The notes below the pieces were generated by a model that was given only the letters and a program-made list of their open reading frames with translations, was not told the origin of the DNA and made no database searches. This document shows positions 25,244 through 34,569 of a DNA stretch of 64,000 bases, one piece after another (within the stretch, counting starts at the first letter, position 1; the number at the start of each line of letters is the position of its first letter). Location of the stretch: assembly GCA_900169235.1 (NCBI GenBank), contig FWCC01000179.1, forward strand, positions 310,001 through 374,000. The letters are read 5' to 3'. Origin of the DNA: Zarea fungicola (lineage: Eukaryota; Ascomycota; Sordariomycetes; Hypocreales; Cordycipitaceae). The translations under genes were made by a program, and so were the position numbers.

Positions 25244-26728
25244 TTAAAACTCCATTGGCACAGCTGTGCCTGCCTCTCTTGCTCGCCGTAATTCATTGCT
25301 TCTCTCCTCATTTTCTTCTTTGAGCCGTTGCTCGACATCCTCGCGGATACCTCCTAGATCGGGCGGAATGGCCTGCATCTGCACACTTGGTGCGGCCTGT
25401 ACAAAGCGCAGCTGTTCAGTGACGTGCTGAAGTATATCCTGGAGGCGCTTCTGGGAGTTGCGATTTACACGAGGCTCGCCCAGGATCTGCTCGAGCGTCG
25501 GGAAGAGGGTCGTTTGGCGGAATTGGTCGCGCCAGGGGACATGCTGGGGCAGGGTTGGGTCAATCTTGTCATCGCAGCCAATGGCGATGGCGGTCTCGTA
25601 GGCCCAGGCGCGGGCGACGTTGCGTGGTGTGTAGCCGCCGCCGCCGAAAAGAATGAGTGGCAGGTTGTACTTTTTGCAGAACTCGACGCAAGCGCCGTGG
25701 CCTTGGACCTGGAGGTTGAAGCGACCGAGGCGGTCGCCGGCGAGAGAGTCGGCGCCACACTGGAGGGCAATGGCGCCGGGGCGGAACTTTTCCACAATGC
25801 GACCAATGATTGAGTTAAAGAGCCACTCATATTGTTCGTCTGTGATGCCGTCATTGAGTGGCACGTTGACCGCGTGGTGGGCGCCCGGATTGTGCTCGCT
25901 CTTAGGCCCGTTGTCGTCAAGGGCGCCAGTGCCGGGGAAGAAGTTGTTCGGGTCGTACTTGTGAAAGGAGACAGTCATGACGCGGTCAGTGGAGAAGAAG
26001 GCCTCTTCGACACCGTCCCCGTGGTGCACGTCAATATCGATGTAGAGGACGCGCGGATAGTAGCGCAGGAGCTGCAGGACGGCGATAACGATGTCGTTGA
26101 TGTAGCAGAAGCCCGACGCCTCGGCCTTTTTGGCATGGTGCAGCCCGCCACCCCAGGCAATGGCAATGTCGGACTGCTTGGTGCATATCTTGCGTGCGGC
26201 ATCAAGGGCGCCACCCGCCGACAGGGAGCAGTAATCGTAGAGACCGTCGAAGAGGGGACAGTCGGAGCCGCCAAGGTTGAACTTGAGATCCGGGTTTTGA
26301 TTCTCAAGATCGCGCGGCACCGGTTCGGGGAGCACCGTGCCGAGGAAGTCGAGGTAGTCAGTTGAGTGAAAAGTGGCCAGCTCTTCGTATGTGGCAGCGC
26401 GCGAGACGTAGTTGTCCATGGCAAACGACATTCCGTATGAGTAGATAAGTGATTTGGAGAGGGTAAGCCGCCAGGGCTTCATTGGATGCGTCATGCCAAA
26501 GTGATGCTGCTCCATGTCCGGATTGCAGTGAAAGGAGACATTGTAGCCTTTTGGTCGCGTGATGCCCGACTCCTCTGCTAAACGTTTGCACTTGTTGTAG
26601 AATTTGGCATTGTCCATCTCACTGGCCAGACCAAGAGGTGCGCCATACTCTTCAACAATATCGCTGTCCAGATCTTGCTTGTGAGGGAGGTAGTTGGGTT
26701 TGGGGACCCGGAATCGGTAAGGGTCCAT
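25244..26728 (-). CDS. hos2: Class I histone deacetylase, Hos2/HosA type
   Basis: A Zn-dependent deacetylase of the Rpd3 class; Hos2 in yeast is the catalytic subunit of the Set3 complex and acts on H3/H4 in transcribed genes. A single exon gives 494 aa from ATG 26728. A longer open frame starts only at a TTG, so MDPYRFR is the start. The catalytic domain covers about residues 45-385, with the charge-relay His pair in GGLHHAKKAEASGFCYIND, metal ligands in DIDVHHGDGVEEAF, and GGGGYTPRNVARAW near the end. All key residues are intact. YNVSFHCNPDMEQHHFGMTHPMKPWRLTL at the N-terminus fits Hos2 better than Rpd3. The C-terminal tail is charged and helical. Divergent from the Yng2-like gene with a 1.3-kb shared upstream region. 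Confidence 0.93.
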   Translation of the reverse strand: MDPYRFRVPKPNYLPHKQDLDSDIVEEYGAPLGLASEMDNAKFYNKCKRLAEESGITRPKGYNVSFHCNPDMEQHHFGMTHPMKPWRLTLSKSLIYSYGMSFAMDNYVSRAATYEELATFHSTDYLDFLGTVLPEPVPRDLENQNPDLKFNLGGSDCPLFDGLYDYCSLSAGGALDAARKICTKQSDIAIAWGGGLHHAKKAEASGFCYINDIVIAVLQLLRYYPRVLYIDIDVHHGDGVEEAFFSTDRVMTVSFHKYDPNNFFPGTGALDDNGPKSEHNPGAHHAVNVPLNDGITDEQYEWLFNSIIGRIVEKFRPGAIALQCGADSLAGDRLGRFNLQVQGHGACVEFCKKYNLPLILFGGGGYTPRNVARAWAYETAIAIGCDDKIDPTLPQHVPWRDQFRQTTLFPTLEQILGEPRVNRNSQKRLQDILQHVTEQLRFVQAAPSVQMQAIPPDLGGIREDVEQRLKEENEERSNELRRAREAGTAVPMEF

Positions 26729-28019
26729 GGCGAAGATGCCCGTAGAAAGGCACAAGGGCCGTCAGGATGAGCTTCTCTAGACTTGTATAATGTTCTCTCG
26801 TATGGAGTGTCTACAGGCTATGTACTCCCGATATACTCTGGAGATGGGCTCGCACAAACTGTAGGGGTTTGGTTCTTGCGTTTTGCGAGGAAAGACACAA
26901 GTGGTCCAAAAGGAGGTTTGCGTGACTGGAATGAGTCCCTTATAATATATTTGGCTTTTCCAAGATCGATTAAAGTATTAATTCTAGTCGTATATGTTGT
27001 GCCGGTCTTGTGTCGCGAATCGCAATGAGTTTTGCAAATTCAATCGTACTTATGCAAGTTGCTAAGTACCTAGCCAGTGCCACTCAATGAGAGAGGCGGG
27101 CATTTGAACCACATCAAGGCCTGTCTGTCTGGTGCAGGCACTCTAGGCCCGATTTGGCTATAGCGCCATCTTGTGGACAGGAGCGTTTGTTAGTAAAGTT
27201 CCAGCAGGTTTCTAATGCTGTACCAGTAGGGCTCTGTGACTTGCCGTACTGTATTTCTGATACAGTGGCACCGGCTGCTTTGACAGGCTCCAAAGCCATC
27301 GCAATTTTTCCGGTGGCTCCGACTACATCCCGCATTTTCATCCTCAAGAGCCTGCGTACCGCAGACCACTGTAATCACTCTTCGCTGCATCCAACAAAAG
27401 TACATCATTCTGCCTGAATTTCATCTGCTAAACCAGAGTCGCAGGCAAGAGAGAGGCTGTCTCAAGGTAAGGAAGCTTCTTTCTCAAGTTCCGCGGCCGC
27501 GTACGCCTGTCTTTTTATTCTCCTACCAGCGGTCACTCTGCACTGGCGCGGACCATTGACGAGGTGAGCAGCGCAAAGTTGCGTTGCTCGTGACAACCAC
27601 CTACCCGCCAACCTAGGAGTTTACGCCGAGTTGCGCACCTGCGCATCATGGATGCACATGCCCGACAATGCATATGTATTACTATTAATATTCGCTCCAT
27701 GAGCGGCCAAGTCACTTTTACTTCCGCCGCAATCACCCCTCCATTTCAGCCAAGTAGTGGACTCCGCTCGCTAGCAATTATTTAGCTGCAGCAGCCTGCT
27801 CCAGCTTTATAGTGGCCCCATGCCATCCTGAATCCCAGCCCACCTCTGTTAGGATCGGGGTTTGCCTTCGTTTTTTCTCACTCCCCATTTTCTTTGTCAT
27901 ACTGACTCTCCCCCTTCGCTTGCCGGCTTTCCTGCTCCGTGGCTTTGCCTCCGCGTGCTGTTTGGCACAGCTGTCCTGGGTCCCATGGTTTGCGTTTTGT
28001 TATCGCCAGCTTGTTGACA
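26729..28019. promoter_or_regulatory. Divergent promoter region Hos2 / ING protein
   Basis: A 1.29-kb gap between two chromatin genes transcribed away from each other. The last 200 bases before the ING gene are pyrimidine-rich (TTTTTTCTCACTCCCC near 27872), like other strong promoters here. A NotI-type GCGGCCGC lies at 27490-27497. Weak tRNA-like boxes near 27100-27160 do not fold (see rejected items). No convincing gene. Confidence 0.5.
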
Positions 28020-29333
28020 ATGCCTAGAGACGACTTATCCATCGACTTCGTCAAGAGGATGCCTCAAGCCGAGCCCCTCGATCCGAGTTTGATCCTCGAT
28101 GACTGGATAAACCGTGTCCAGAACCTCCCCGAGGAAATTCGCTTTATGGAAGACGAAATTGGCGACAAAGACCGACAATACAACGAATGTGTTCGCATGA
28201 TTGAAGACCGAGACGCCAAGATTCAGAAATGGATCAAGACCAATGGAAGTCACGAGCCCAACCCCAAGGAGGACTTGTTGCGCTCGCAGATACGAGAAAA
28301 TTATGCCAAGGCGGACCGACTCGCTCAGGAGAAAATTGACCTGGCACGCAAGCTCCAAGTCACGATGGACAAGCATCTGCGGAGCCTCGATATCCAAATA
28401 AAACTGCTTTATGACCGTGCTGAGCCTGGCTTCACAGACCCCGACGAAGTCCCGTCTCTGCTACGCGCCAGTGCTGCCAATATAGCGGCGCCTTCAATCC
28501 GCGCAACCAACCCTTCGAGTATGACGGCCGGCCCGACGCTTGCTCCAATTAATACAGGCTCCAATCCAACTTTGGCGCGACTACCAACGCATCCACACAT
28601 CCGCCAAGCACAAGCACAACAGCAGCAGCAGCAACCAAATCAAGCACATGCTGCCTCTGCTCCGGCGACTCCCGCGGCGAGTATGATAATGAACCGACAT
28701 AGAGAAGGCTCGGCAGGCCCGGCAACTAAGCGTGGCCCGAGAATGACTCCTGGAATGGGTACTGCCCCTACGACCTCCAGTGGCCTTGCACGTCACTCAT
28801 CTCTCGGTCCAGGAACGCCAAAGAGCACCAATGCAACCGGCCCAAATGGGGCTGTTAGAGCTGGTAGCGCGGGTCCTAGAGCTACAACGACCAAATTGGG
28901 AAATGGTCAAGGTAGTCGACGGGGTACGCCGACAGGGCCAAATCGCAAAAAGCCACCCCACAAGTCCAATCTGTCTCGTGTCAAAAAGGCCTCTGCTAGA
29001 AACTCCCCGGCCTCGACAGCAGATAGCGACCTGTCCGAGGCAGAGAGCGGCAGTGGCGATGATGCTGCTGATCGCTCTGGATCCGCTGCTGATGACAAGG
29101 ATGCTGATGGCGACGAGGCTATCGGCGATGCTGATGAGGAAGAAGAGGATGGAGGCGATGATAAGAAGTACTGTCTCTGTCACAATGTTAGCCATGGAGA
29201 TATGGTTGCGTGCGACAACGACAACTGCCCATATGAGTGGTTCCACTGGTCATGCGTCGGACTTAAGAGCGAGCCGAACGGCACCTGGTTTTGCCCAGTA
29301 TGCTCGGAGAAGTTGCAAAAAAAGGTTAAATGA
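28020..29333 (+). CDS. ING-family PHD-finger protein, Yng2-like
   Basis: ING proteins read H3K4me3 with a C-terminal PHD finger and link it to histone acetyltransferase or deacetylase complexes; Yng2 belongs to NuA4. One exon from ATG 28020 gives 437 aa. The open frame extends 27 codons further upstream, but the family-like start is [12 protein letters not shown]. The N-terminal ING helical region (about residues 20-130) has [20 protein letters not shown], closest to Yng2 in my judgement. A long Ala/Gln/Thr/Gly-rich disordered linker and an acidic stretch follow. The PHD finger at about residues 384-430 has [20 protein letters not shown] and [11 protein letters not shown], with the Cys4-His-Cys3 ligands intact. 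Assignment to Yng2 rather than Pho23 or Yng1 is inference. Confidence 0.9.
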   Translation: MPRDDLSIDFVKRMPQAEPLDPSLILDDWINRVQNLPEEIRFMEDEIGDKDRQYNECVRMIEDRDAKIQKWIKTNGSHEPNPKEDLLRSQIRENYAKADRLAQEKIDLARKLQVTMDKHLRSLDIQIKLLYDRAEPGFTDPDEVPSLLRASAANIAAPSIRATNPSSMTAGPTLAPINTGSNPTLARLPTHPHIRQAQAQQQQQQPNQAHAASAPATPAASMIMNRHREGSAGPATKRGPRMTPGMGTAPTTSSGLARHSSLGPGTPKSTNATGPNGAVRAGSAGPRATTTKLGNGQGSRRGTPTGPNRKKPPHKSNLSRVKKASARNSPASTADSDLSEAESGSGDDAADRSGSAADDKDADGDEAIGDADEEEEDGGDDKKYCLCHNVSHGDMVACDNDNCPYEWFHWSCVGLKSEPNGTWFCPVCSEKLQKKVK

Positions 29334-29576
29334 GCAAGCCGTTTGTGTCACGAGTTATGTTTAAATGGAAGTGTGTACGAGAAAATTGGGTACATAGAAT
29401 GGCCAGGAGGCCAGTCATCCGGCGTTTTTGCTTCAGTAATACCCCAGTTAATCAAATATAGCAATCCAATTACTTTTATCCAACTTTATCCAATTTTGTC
29501 CACACATTAGCCCGTGTTTAGATAAGGTGGGCAAGTTTTTTGTTGTTTATTTAGTCACTACAACTTTGGTTTTACA

Positions 29577-30789
29577 TCATTGCAGCACGCATTTCACGAC
29601 TCCGCGTCGTACACCGTTTGTTTCTTCTCTGAGAGTCGTCACAGTTCCTCCGCGTTTGCTTGCCTGGTCGATGAAGTCGTCCAGTGATCCACCTACTCCA
29701 AAATACAGCTTCTTGGCGGCCACGAGTGCCACGGCTGGTGAAGAACCCTGCTTTACCTGCTCTCGCAATAAGATTGAAAACATTGTCTCTGTAAATGCCC
29801 GCAATGCAAACGGCGAATAAATCGTCTCAGCCCCCAGGAGTAAAGTGGCAGCCGCAGCGCTTGGGTCTGTGACATCACCAGGAATGCTACCGTACAGGAT
29901 CTCAATAAAATCGGGTGACCAGGCACCAGATATGAACGTGAGTGATATGCGGTTGGCGATGAGATACGACTGGAAACCGGCAATGACTTCAGGGAGCAGC
30001 TCGAGCTCGCCTTCCATGGAGAAGGCCTCACGAAGAGCGGGCGAATGCTCACGGGCGGCGAGAGCCCATGCGAGAATAAAATTGGGGAGTGTGACTAACT
30101 GCAACACGGTAGGATTGTAATCTGCAATGATGAAGGAAGTTGGCTGGCGGGCGTTGGTGGATGAAGGTGTAGAGGCTTCTATCGTCCACTGAAAGAGTGA
30201 AACAGATGGAAGGCCAGTTCCGCAACCAAGCTAGACTTGCCGTTAACTTTTCTAGACTTTTTACATGTACTAAAATTACGCAAAATTGAGTTGTCGACGT
30301 CGTTCACGCCGTTCATACCTCTATAATCCTCATGGGCAGCTGCTGTGCGGCAGAGGCCTTGCCTTGCGAAGCCAGTACTTTGACTAGATCTACGCTGCTC
30401 TCCCAGCTTTTGAAGCCTCCTTCATAGACTCCCGTCTTGACATCATGCGTCCCTAGACCCGAACCATCTGCATTAACGCCGTGCTCTGGGTTTTCCTCCT
30501 CCTCCGCCATGAGCTGTACACGAACGTCCCATAGCTCACGGCGTGGCAACTGCACTATGCTGCCGTCTTCGAGAGTCACTTCGAGCAGGCTATATGCGAT
30601 TTTGGAGGGCATAGCAGCGAGCATCTGGGAGAGGTCATGCCGCACGGCGGGCAGCTGAGGTTTACCGGCGACGGGGAAGGCACCGGCTTGAGCTGGTGGA
30701 ATGGTGGGCTGTGGTGGTTCGGCTGGCTGCATCTGAGCATCATTGGATGTGTCTATGTCGTCACCTCCAAAGCCGAACGAGAACGACAT
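29577..30789 (-). CDS. hpm1: HPM1/METTL18-type protein histidine methyltransferase
   Basis: Hpm1 methylates a histidine of ribosomal protein Rpl3 (uL3) with SAM and affects ribosome assembly. Exons 30789-30319 and 30230-29577 give 374 aa, almost the yeast length (377). The start MSFSFGFGGDDID is typical. The first exon has GVYEGGFKSWESSVDLVKVL, the usual substrate-site segment. The intron falls right before the SAM-binding motif I, LGCGTGLPSVSLF, at the start of exon 2. Later come DYNPTVLQLVTLPNFIL, FISGAWSPDF, ILGAETIY-like LLLGAETIYSP and a C-terminal GVGGSLDDF. Its start lies 159 bases after the stop of a small minus-strand ORF (30949-31116) that may be in its leader. Confidence 0.93.
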
Positions 30790-30948
30790 TGTGATAATTA
30801 TATTCTTCAATGTTTTTCTGAGATTATTCGTGTAGTTTTGGCGGGGAGATGAACAATATAAGTGAGTTTTGGCGAGGAAGAAAAAATGCTTGCTTTGAGA
30901 GTTGAGGTTCTGCAGTGGGGCCGAAAATTCGGGTTGAGCCATAGCTTG

Positions 30949-31116
30949 CTATCGGCTGGCGAAGCTATCTGGGCCGTCTTCCGTCAAAGCCATGATTTCC
31001 TGCTCAAAGTCAATTCCTGGCAGCAATACAACCTCTTCAAGCTCTCTCTCTGTACTATTAGACACTTCTTCTGCCACAAGCTGCTTGATTTGCTCGCCTT
31101 CTTTTACATTCGCCAT
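30949..31116 (-). CDS. Hypothetical small acidic ORF, 55 aa (possible uORF of HPM1)
   Basis: A 56-codon frame from ATG 31116 to TAG 30949. The product begins MANVKEGEQIKQLVAEEV and is acidic, without Cys or Trp and without a membrane segment. Codon choice looks protein-like, but the length is short enough to be chance. It lies between HPM1 (same strand, 159 bases downstream) and SDHAF3 (opposite strand, 90 bases away). It could be an upstream ORF in the HPM1 leader, a separate tiny gene, or nothing. I do not recognise the protein. Confidence 0.35.
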   Translation of the reverse strand: MANVKEGEQIKQLVAEEVSNSTERELEEVVLLPGIDFEQEIMALTEDGPDSFASR

Positions 31117-31206
31117 CTGTCTACCCCTATTATAGAGCATTACTAGCAACTGCCTCCTTTTATCACAAGCCCTTCTAGCAAGGCAATAAAAATAACGGCC
31201 TTCACA

Positions 31207-31648
31207 ATGCGCCAGTCCCTAGCGAGGCTAGCCAAGGCTGCACCGACGCGAAAAACCTTGCGTCCAGATCCCATGGCGCTACTCCCGCCGATTCCTCTTT
31301 ACCGCCGCTTACTGCGAGCACATCGCAAGCACCTCCCAGCTGATATGCGTGTCCTGGGCGACGAGTACATCAAGGCCGAGTTTCGAGCGCATCGTAAGGT
31401 GGACAATCCTGCTCATCTGGTAAGACTACTTCATTTTTCTTTTTCTCTCAAGAAAATCTATACTAAAATCTCTTTGTCTGCAGATTGGCTTTTTGTCTGA
31501 GTGGCAAATGTATGCACAAAAGATTGAGGGAGATTCATGGGTTGGTGAGAAGATTGACCAGGGGAAACTGGCGAAGTTGAGCGATGAGCAAGTTCACCAA
31601 CTTTATGAATTGATGCAATCAATAGAGAAACATCGCAAAGGCAAATGA
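31207..31648 (+). CDS. sdh7: SDHAF3/Acn9-type succinate dehydrogenase assembly factor (LYR protein)
   Basis: A mitochondrial LYR-motif chaperone that protects the iron-sulfur subunit Sdh2 during assembly of complex II; yeast names are Sdh7 and Acn9. Exons 31207-31419 and 31484-31648 give 125 aa, the family size. A basic Ser/Arg N-terminus ([19 protein letters not shown]) acts as presequence. The LYR motif is in [16 protein letters not shown], followed by [22 protein letters not shown], the family's most conserved segment. After the intron come [12 protein letters not shown] and a charged C-terminal helix. Donor GTAAGA, acceptor CTGCAG. Convergent with the DEAH helicase, with 100 bases between stops. 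Confidence 0.93.
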
Positions 31649-31748
31649 TTGCAGAGATCCACTGATGTAGCAACAGGTTGTATAATATATATAGCTCACA
31701 TGAAGCTGGGTAATTATGAATTAGACTATCTACTCTGAATTGGTGCAT

Positions 31749-34073
31749 CTATCTGCGCTCTAGTGCCTCGGCAATCCATGCCGCCTGTATGACGCTGACC
31801 TTTTTGGCGTAGTTCTTGTTGGTATACACGTGCTCAAGGAACATGATGGCCTCTTTCTTCTGTCCATGGAGCACGCTGGACGGATGAATTGCCACGACGT
31901 GCTTACCATGAACCGTCACGTAGCTGGCATCCGCTGCTAACATGGCCGTCTTTAGGGCAAAGCCACGAAGGAAGCACTTGAGAAGCGCCTCTGCTCGCTC
32001 GGGGGTGGCAGGAGTAAAGGGCTGAGGGTCTGCAGGCGGCGCTTCATGAAGTAGCTTCTCTTTGAGACACATGCCGCGAAGCTGCCTTCGAATGTTGAGG
32101 GCTTGTTTCATGGTGCGGATATTCAGTTTGCGCTTTTTGCACCAATCTTGTCGATTGGCGTTTTCGGCCGTATACTGTTGAATGGTTGTAAGATACGTAA
32201 TGATATCCCCTTCACGTCGCTGAAGCTCTTTTCGGAACTCCTCAACTTCTTCCTGTCCTTCTTCAGAATGCACAGAGAGGAAGATATCGTCACCAGCAGT
32301 AATGCAAGATATGATATCGATTGCTTCCAGCATGCAGTCGTATTCTGGCTTCGCGGCAGAAAGCAGAACAGCGCCCAATGGCGCCGAGAGCGGAAACTTT
32401 GCCATCGTCTGTCCCATGCTATTAATAGTTCCATCGTCATTCAACGCCCCCAGAAAATGTAGGTGTACAAGAGCGCGCTCAATTGATTCTGTCTCTAGCG
32501 CATCCATCAAAGGGAATGAAAGTACATCCTGAATACCGCGGGCCTTCATTGTGAGAATCGCGCCGAGGACGTCATTGCGGAGAATTTCGGGTAGGTCAGC
32601 CGCCAGCATCGCCTCAAAGTTAGCTTCAGTATACAAGCGATAGCATTTTCCCGGCCCTTCACGACCTGCGCGACCAGTGCGCTGAATCGCTGACGATTTT
32701 GAAATAGGTTTGGCTAGTAGCGATTCCATGCCGAGTCGAGGGCGAAACTGTTTGATTTTCGCCTTGCCACCATCCACAACATATCGAACACCAGAGACAG
32801 TGACGGAGGTTTCAGCAATATTTGTTGCAAGAACCACTTTACGAGTGAACCTGCTCTTGAGAGGAAGGAAGGCCTCTCGCTGGGCCTCGATTGACAGCTG
32901 ACCGTAGAGTGGAACTGCTTTGATCTTTGGCACATTGGACGCTAAGCTGGCGGAGTACTCTTCAATCAGCTTCTGCGCAACTTCAATTTCTTCCTGTCCC
33001 GTAAAAAAGGCCAATATATCACCCGGTAGTGGTTCTTCTGTATGAATTTTGAAAATGCGCTTCAGCATCACGTCCTGTAAGTCCGCAACTGGCCGGGATT
33101 CATGCGCAATATCAACGGGAAATTGCCGTCCCTTAATTCTCAGCACATCAACGCCCGCTTGGCTATGCTTCAGTACCTTTGGATCATCGAAAAAGGTTTT
33201 GATAACCTCAACGTTGGCAGTTGCACTCATGATGACAACCTTTAGTGGGACGCCTCCGCGGTGCTCGGGGCCAGCAATTAAAATTTGCTTGAGAAATCCA
33301 ACCAAAAGGTCAACGTCCAAGCTGCGCTCATGAATTTCGTCAACAATAACAGAGCTATATTGTCGGAGATATGGGTCTCGTAGAAGCTCCTGGAGGAGCG
33401 TTCCCTCGGTGAGAAATTTTATCCTGGCACCTTTTGGTACCTGGTGGTCGAATCGGACTGAGTATCCAACCTTGCCATCTTTTCTTCCTTTTCCAAGTGG
33501 CGTTCCTGCTTCTTGGGCCACTCTGTGAGCAAGAGTAGTTGCAGCCACTCGTCTTGGCTGCGTAATGGCAACCATGCCACCCACGTATACCTCATCAGAA
33601 GAGCCGGCCAGCTGGACCTTTTGGCGCCTACACCATGGCTCATCAGACAGAAACTGAGGTACCTGGGTACTTTTGCCGGAACCAGTTTCACCAACGAGAA
33701 CAAGAATATTGTTTTCAGACCCACGTAGAGGAGCTACAATATCTTCTCTGTGCTGCCAGATGGGAAGGGCTTTCCGAGCTTTCAGTAGACCTCTATCATC
33801 ACTGCTACCGCGTTCTCGGCGCTTTGGATCTTCTTCGCGCTTCCTTTCAGTTGATAGCTTCTCCTTCGTATCTGATGTTTGACTTGGCGCGGCCTTGTCC
33901 GTAGTCTTTCGCTCATCTTCTCTCGCAACTGCCTTCGGATCGGTTTGGGCTGATTTTGATGGCCAAAGATATCCATCCAGAGAAATTGCTTTGCCACCGA
34001 TGTTAAGAGAAGAATGACCAATTTTAGTCCTCTGTTTCTTATTCGGTCTACCATCATCATTTGCTGGTGCCAT
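31749..34073 (-). CDS. dhr2: DEAH-box RNA helicase, Dhr2/DHX33 type
   Basis: An ATP-dependent RNA helicase of the nucleolus; yeast Dhr2 is required for early pre-18S rRNA processing. Single exon, 774 aa (yeast 735). The open frame extends 15 codons further but only to a TTG, so ATG 34073 is the start. Motifs in order: GETGSGKST (I), TQPRRVAATTL (Ia), TEGTLLQELL (Ib), DEIHERSLD (II, DEIH rather than DEAH), SATANVEV (III), TNIAETSVTV (V) and QRTGRAGREGPG (VI). The winged-helix, ratchet (HA2) and OB-fold region follow (LHFLGALNDDG, FLRGFALKTAMLAAD, YVTVHGKHVVAIHPSSVL). All helicase residues look intact. The N-terminal 100 residues are lysine-rich and disordered. A (TAAAAA)n microsatellite abuts the start codon in the leader. 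Confidence 0.93.
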   Translation of the reverse strand: MAPANDDGRPNKKQRTKIGHSSLNIGGKAISLDGYLWPSKSAQTDPKAVAREDERKTTDKAAPSQTSDTKEKLSTERKREEDPKRRERGSSDDRGLLKARKALPIWQHREDIVAPLRGSENNILVLVGETGSGKSTQVPQFLSDEPWCRRQKVQLAGSSDEVYVGGMVAITQPRRVAATTLAHRVAQEAGTPLGKGRKDGKVGYSVRFDHQVPKGARIKFLTEGTLLQELLRDPYLRQYSSVIVDEIHERSLDVDLLVGFLKQILIAGPEHRGGVPLKVVIMSATANVEVIKTFFDDPKVLKHSQAGVDVLRIKGRQFPVDIAHESRPVADLQDVMLKRIFKIHTEEPLPGDILAFFTGQEEIEVAQKLIEEYSASLASNVPKIKAVPLYGQLSIEAQREAFLPLKSRFTRKVVLATNIAETSVTVSGVRYVVDGGKAKIKQFRPRLGMESLLAKPISKSSAIQRTGRAGREGPGKCYRLYTEANFEAMLAADLPEILRNDVLGAILTMKARGIQDVLSFPLMDALETESIERALVHLHFLGALNDDGTINSMGQTMAKFPLSAPLGAVLLSAAKPEYDCMLEAIDIISCITAGDDIFLSVHSEEGQEEVEEFRKELQRREGDIITYLTTIQQYTAENANRQDWCKKRKLNIRTMKQALNIRRQLRGMCLKEKLLHEAPPADPQPFTPATPERAEALLKCFLRGFALKTAMLAADASYVTVHGKHVVAIHPSSVLHGQKKEAIMFLEHVYTNKNYAKKVSVIQAAWIAEALERR

Positions 34074-34112
34074 TTTTATTTTTATTTTTATTTTATTTTT
34101 TGGAAGTTGGGA
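34074..34112. repeat. TTTTTA microsatellite at the helicase start codon
   Basis: On the + strand, three TTTTTA-type units and imperfect TTTTA/TTTTTT units lie directly next to the CAT (start codon) of the minus-strand helicase. On the mRNA this is a (TAAAAA)n leader ending at the ATG. Confidence 0.8.
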
Positions 34113-34569
34113 CGACAAATGAAGGCTTGTAGCAAAGCTGTAAATTTTATAGCTGGATCACAACGTTGGTGTTGGAAATTTTTATGGGTCACCTTTACTT
34201 CATTTACTGAAACAGATCTGTTGCCCTGAGGCCACAATTAGAGGACCCAATCAACATGAATTAGGGAATTAAAATATAACCATGCCTTCAATTCAAAATC
34301 CTACTATATGTTCTCTTCTACATTTATCCAGATGCATCGTGAGGTTCATTTTCCGGCTTTTTAAATGACGGTGTAGTGCCAATGATTCACTTGAACCTGA
34401 TCGTCGTTGGTTTATTTTGGCTGTCTTTTTCGGTTTTCAAGGCTATATGAAAGTCACCTGAGCCAACATTTCCGTAATATGACAGCCTGGGGGTGGATTG
34501 ATAAATGTGTAATTCATAATCTCCTTTCTCTGCACCATCATTCTTATGTTATTGCATATCACAACCAGT
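34113..34569. other. Spacer between helicase start and Sec9-type stop
   Basis: About 460 bases holding the helicase promoter and the 3' flank of the SNARE gene. A/T-rich throughout. No coding signal. Confidence 0.5.

Noticed and set aside
27095..27170. Minus-strand A-box-like TAGCCAAATCGG and B-box-like GGTTCAAATGCC with tRNA-like spacing
   Set aside because: The D, T and acceptor stems do not pair, and the B box has a mismatch at its conserved last C. At most a decayed relic.
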